Of a stretch of 64,000 bases of DNA, positions 60,638-64,000 are shown one piece after another. Position 1 is the stretch's first letter. Every line of letters begins with the position of its first letter. This stretch comes from Ceratorhiza oryzae-sativae (taxonomy: Eukaryota; Basidiomycota; Agaricomycetes; Cantharellales; Ceratobasidiaceae): the NCBI GenBank assembly GCA_030998015.1, contig JARWMV010000234.1, forward strand, positions 372,001 through 436,000. The letters run 5' to 3'. The notes below the pieces were generated by a model that saw nothing but the letters and a program-made list of their open reading frames with translations, did not search any database and had not been told where the DNA came from. Made by a program: the position numbers and the translations under genes.

Positions 60638-61583
60638 CTAGAAAATGACGTCTTCATCCTTGTCTCCCAACAGATTAGTTGGGGTGTCGTCAACTGCTGG
60701 AGCTGGAGTTGGTATTTCCGTTCCTGCCTTCTCGGCCTGCTCTGCCAAAGCCAATCGCTCTTCCTCAGCGATAGCTGCGTCTCGTTTCTTTTTCCCCTGA
60801 ACTTTCTTCAACCTAGATCCGCCATTAAACCCAGAATCACCAGAATTACCCGATGCCAACTTGCCTAAAGAACTCTTCACGATCTGCTTCATCCAGCTCG
60901 GAAATGATATACGCAATCGTGTTTTCGAGTCTGGGTATAACAACATGTTCAATGGCATTCACTCGTCGATTTGTTGCACGGATAACCTCGTCGAGAATCG
61001 TAAACGCGGTTTGCAGCGACGCGAGTTCGACGAGGGTCTTCACTGCATTTGCGTAAGTCTGTCGCGTCTTCTGAATCTGTTGGCCACCCCGAGATAAGCC
61101 AGTTAGGTTAAAATCTACACCAAGTTGTTCATATCCTCATTATTGGTTGCCAAATTGGTGGAGTGGCGTACCTGTACCGCTAACCTGCTCCACCTCAAAC
61201 GCGGGGATGACCACACCAGATACATTCTCTTGCTTGGCCTTCACCTTGAATGTTGGCGATTTTGCTTGCTTCTGGATGAGATATGAGATATCGCCTGTGC
61301 TGTATGTGACTTCCGCCATCGAGAATGCTGCGAGTTGCATCACACGCCCCATCTGATTCTTGGCCTTTGTTCAAATATGGAGCTGTTAAATAAACTCAAT
61401 CCGTAAGTTCAACTCACTCACTTCGTCAACCTTCTTTAAGATGGCACGGAAACGGAGCGTGAGCGCATCACGTTTCTTAGCCAGTAGCGAGTGACCAGTT
61501 TGCGCGCCTTTAAGCCGAGTCTTGGTCAGAGTTAGAGTCATTCTTGTTGGGAATACATTCTCGCGAGCGCCTTGACCAGACAT
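60638..61583 (-). CDS. VMA8: V-type proton ATPase subunit D
   Basis: Central rotor stalk subunit of the vacuolar V1 domain. The start is ATG 61581-61583 ([17 protein letters not shown]). The family hallmark follows: [23 protein letters not shown], here split across [13 protein letters not shown] and [15 protein letters not shown], then [19 protein letters not shown] and, after an intron, [34 protein letters not shown] and [19 protein letters not shown]. The C-terminal exon has the [10 protein letters not shown] tail and an acidic end, stop at 60638-60640. The last intron (60813-60864) starts with GC, as AG|GCAAGT, not GT. It is divergent from the lipid-kinase-like gene, 166 bp between starts. 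Confidence 0.95.
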
Positions 61584-61749
61584 TTCGTCTCGAGATTGTG
61601 TTACGATGCACGATAGTGGTAGTCCTCAGGGGCTGCACAAACAGATAGACTCTGGCGCTTAGATCACGAGATTACAGGGTCTGACTTGCGTCACATCTTG
61701 GGCGGCCTCAGTCGTCGAACTCCATTACGCACCCCATATATCGGTACAA
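61584..61749. promoter_or_regulatory. Probable bidirectional promoter, VMA8 / lipid-kinase-like gene
   Basis: Only 166 bp separate the two start codons, so one shared region probably drives both genes. A TATATA-like stretch (CATATATCGG, 61734-61743) lies just before the plus-strand ATG. No known factor site is evident. Confidence 0.45.
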
Positions 61750-63030
61750 ATGTTGATCATATCCAACCCAGCATCTGGCCACAAGAAAGGTCCCGAAATA
61801 ATCGATGAGTTCGTCATACCCCTTCTTAACAAACACGGCGTTATCTATACGTTGAAAACTACAAATGGACCTGGGCACGCCGGCGAACTTGCAAGAGAAT
61901 ACGCATCGTCTGTCGATACCGCTGGAAAGGCTGTAATACTTGTCTCCGGGGGTGATGGCACTATTCACGAGATTGTCAACACGCTATATGCGGGTCTGGC
62001 ATCGGGTAATCCCACCCCGCCATCCGGTCCCGAGTTGCAGTTGATCTTGTTGAATTCCGGTACAGCGAATGCCCTGTTTCATTCGATTTACCCTCTGGTA
62101 GCTGGACCAGATACACAAGAATTTGTCCGCACGACGGTTCCTGCCGCAGACCTAGAGGCTGTCAACCAGCTACAGTCTGTCGTGGCTTACCTTCGTGGTG
62201 CAAATAATTTGCGTCCGTTGACTCTCGCTCGTAATACCACGTTCAAATCGGATGGCTCCGTCGGTGAATGTTTGCTCTCTGTGGTGGTTGCTTCGACTGC
62301 CTTGCATGCGAACCTCTTGCACACATCCGAGGAACTACGAGACTCGATGCCTGGCGTTGAGCGGTTCACTGAAGCCGCCAAGCGGAATCTCGATAGGTGG
62401 TCCCACGCCAAAGTCCATCTGAGGCCGATTTCTCAGGATTCTTCGGTTCAAATCTACGAACCATCATCTGATTCGTTCATCGAATGCACTCCTGGGCAAC
62501 TCGCACTTGACGGTCCATTCGTATATTTTTTATCAACGGTGAATGTGGATAGGCTCGAATCCGGGTTTGTGATCACGCCATTGGCAGCACGCATTAAACC
62601 ATATCACAATACCATGGAGGTAGTGGTCATAAGACCTCTGCGCAGTCCTCAAATGGCCGGAGACACACCGGGATCAAGGCAACAGTTCGCACAAACACTT
62701 ATGAATAGCATGGGTGCTGCAAGAAGTGCAGCCCACTTGAACGTTCGATATCATCTCGACAAGAACTCTCAAGAGGCACCTTCGGCAGACGGAGAAGGAC
62801 CAAGCATCGTTGAATATTATCGTTGTGCTGGTTGGGACTGGGTTCCAGTGAGTTATTCCAGACACAGGCAAAGTATAATTTCGCTTATTAAGTGGTAGGA
62901 GGGCGGATCAACCGATGCTGCGTATATGTGCGTTGATGGAGTTATAATAGAGGTTGAAGATGGAGGATTCGCAACCTCTGAATGTGTCCCTGTATTGCCC
63001 GATGGCCGTGGCATCAAAGTGTTCGTGTAG
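61750..63030 (+). CDS. Diacylglycerol/sphingosine-kinase-type lipid kinase
   Basis: A protein with a diacylglycerol-kinase catalytic fold (shared by sphingosine and ceramide kinases). The start is ATG 61750. The nucleotide-binding elements are LIISNPASGHK at the start, LVSGGDGTIHEIVN (GGDGT phosphate loop) and LLNSGTANALFHS, where related kinases have xxPxGTxNxxA. No upstream domain is seen, so the N-terminus looks short, as in bacterial-like and YegS-type kinases. The C-terminal beta domain contains VYFLSTVNVDRLESGFVIT and ends after one intron (about 62848-62898) with EGGSTDAAYMCVDG and GRGIKVFV, stop TAG 63028-63030. About 410 residues. The lipid substrate cannot be told from sequence. Confidence 0.85.
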
Positions 63031-63205
63031 CCTACGATAGCCCCTAAGCAGTAGATCCTGCATCACGTGACTAAACGTGAACATGTTTGAGTTTGCGACC
63101 TACGCGTGACCTCCCCAGTCCACCATGGTTTGTTTTCCGCTTGATGTGTGTTCTCCTCATAGCTGACATAAACTATCCCGAAGTTATGTGCATAGACGAA
63201 AAAAA

Positions 63206-64000
63206 TGTCTCGCTTTAATCCGACACGAACATCCTCACCTCTTGTGCGCACTCGTGCGCAAACGGTCTCTGTCTCAACCCCAGCCCCCGCACGACCCCCT
63301 CAACATTCTGAGGATATTCCATCTAGCGCCCTCGAAATACTACGAAAGCTTACCCCAAACGACATTCAACTCATCGATGCCATCATCGAACGAGCCCCAG
63401 CAACCGCCAAGAATTTTGTGGCTGTTTACAAGGCCTACAACGCTGAACTGGACGCGCGGGGCCTCGTTCCCAGCGACGACGTGATCTACTACAACGTTTT
63501 GCTCAAGCTCCAGCTTGTCAAAGGGACGGAATGGGGGGACAAGTGGGCTATCGCAAAAGCTCAGCTCAAACTTGGCAACATCGACGCCTCAGCGCCAGAG
63601 AACGGGTCTGTTCCACCACCTTCCCCTCCGCCACTGTTTGTTGCCCCTGCTCCTCTTAGCTCACTCAAAGCAGCTGGGTCTAATAGCCAGGCCTCGCATA
63701 CCCCTCGCTACCGCGCTCGCTTTGTCGACGATACACCTAGCGCCTCTAACCGTTCCGATGTTGCTGAACCCAGCCAAGCCAGTGCAAATCTGCAAAGGCT
63801 GTTGCGCAAGCTCACAACTGCTGATAACTCAAGTACTACTGGTCGGACAGAAACTTCAAGCATAGCAACCCCATCCTCTCGAGCCTCCAATCTCGCGCCC
63901 GCACGTCCTGCCAACAGCAAAGGAAAGGAGGTAGTCACCCCTCAACCGATTCCCCCTCCAGTGCGGATTGTTTCTTCCGTTGACGACATAACGCCTGTTC
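63206..64000 (+). CDS. SFI1-like protein, N-terminal part (3' partial)
   Basis: The frame opens at ATG 63206 (MSRFNPTRTSSPLVRTR) and is uninterrupted to the window end, so the gene is truncated by the edge. After a Pro/Ser-rich leader comes a helical segment, LTPNDIQLIDAIIERAP, then FVAVYKAYNAELDARGL and VIYYNVLLKLQLVKG, with a Trp-rich end (EWGDKWAIAK). In basidiomycetes this type of segment precedes the centrin-binding repeats of Sfi1, a spindle-pole-body or centrosome protein. The repeats would lie beyond the window, so the name is an inference. A long Pro/Ser/Ala-rich disordered stretch follows to 64000. Same strand as the lipid kinase, 175 bp away. Confidence 0.55.

Overview
The window is nuclear DNA of a filamentous basidiomycete. 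Genes are dense and split by many short (about 45-70 bp) GT-AG introns with CTNAC-like branch sites. Exons are moderately GC-rich, and nearly every gene is a eukaryotic housekeeping gene. Intron style, protein families and the many very short exons suggest an Agaricomycete; a Ceratobasidiaceae/Rhizoctonia-type genome is my best guess, an inference from gene character and not from any marker gene. I see no prokaryotic, viral, plasmid, rRNA, CRISPR or confident tRNA feature. Gene spans below run from start codon to stop codon and include introns; most exon boundaries were placed by eye from splice signals and family conservation. || Layout: 1-16.2 kb holds a hypothetical gene cut by the window edge, complex I 24 kDa subunit, the RCC1-repeat mitochondrial protein FMP25, an M1 aminopeptidase, a ubiquitin C-terminal hydrolase, glucosylceramide synthase, kinetochore NDC80, the Ran factor MOG1, and a small five-exon gene resembling the cytochrome bc1 assembly factor CBP4. 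16.2-18.1 kb is unexplained. 18.1-30 kb holds an SLC35F6-like transporter, an arrestin-like protein, anthranilate synthase TRP2, mitochondrial ribosomal protein uS2m and the ribosome-associated Hsp70 SSB. 30-38 kb holds the only secondary-metabolism-type gene, an A-T-R adenylate-forming reductase, followed by a SERCA-type calcium pump. 38.4-55.7 kb holds a C2H2 factor, SIP5, histone H1, SHQ1, a TEA/ATTS factor, a factor combining a GDS1-like winged helix with an APSES-like domain, and a second C2H2 protein. 55.9-64 kb holds a degenerate acyl-CoA synthetase, FRG1, ribosomal protein L26, V-ATPase subunit D, a diacylglycerol/sphingosine-kinase-like protein and the start of an SFI1-like gene cut by the window end. 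|| Organisation: at least eight head-to-head pairs have start codons only about 140-300 bp apart (for example uS2m/SSB and V-ATPase D/lipid kinase), and several tail-to-tail pairs have stop codons only 64 bp apart. Shared promoters and overlapping 3' ends are therefore likely. || The most consistent anomaly is a series of single-base reading-frame slips, mostly base losses in G, T or A runs, inside otherwise well-conserved exons (FMP25, aminopeptidase, calcium ATPase, uS2m, SLC35F6-like and especially the histone H1 tail). They look more like assembly or consensus indels than gene death. || No wholly new multi-gene system is evident. The most interesting candidates are the orphan A-T-R reductase, the winged-helix plus APSES-like regulator, and the acyl-CoA synthetase that has lost its catalytic motifs.
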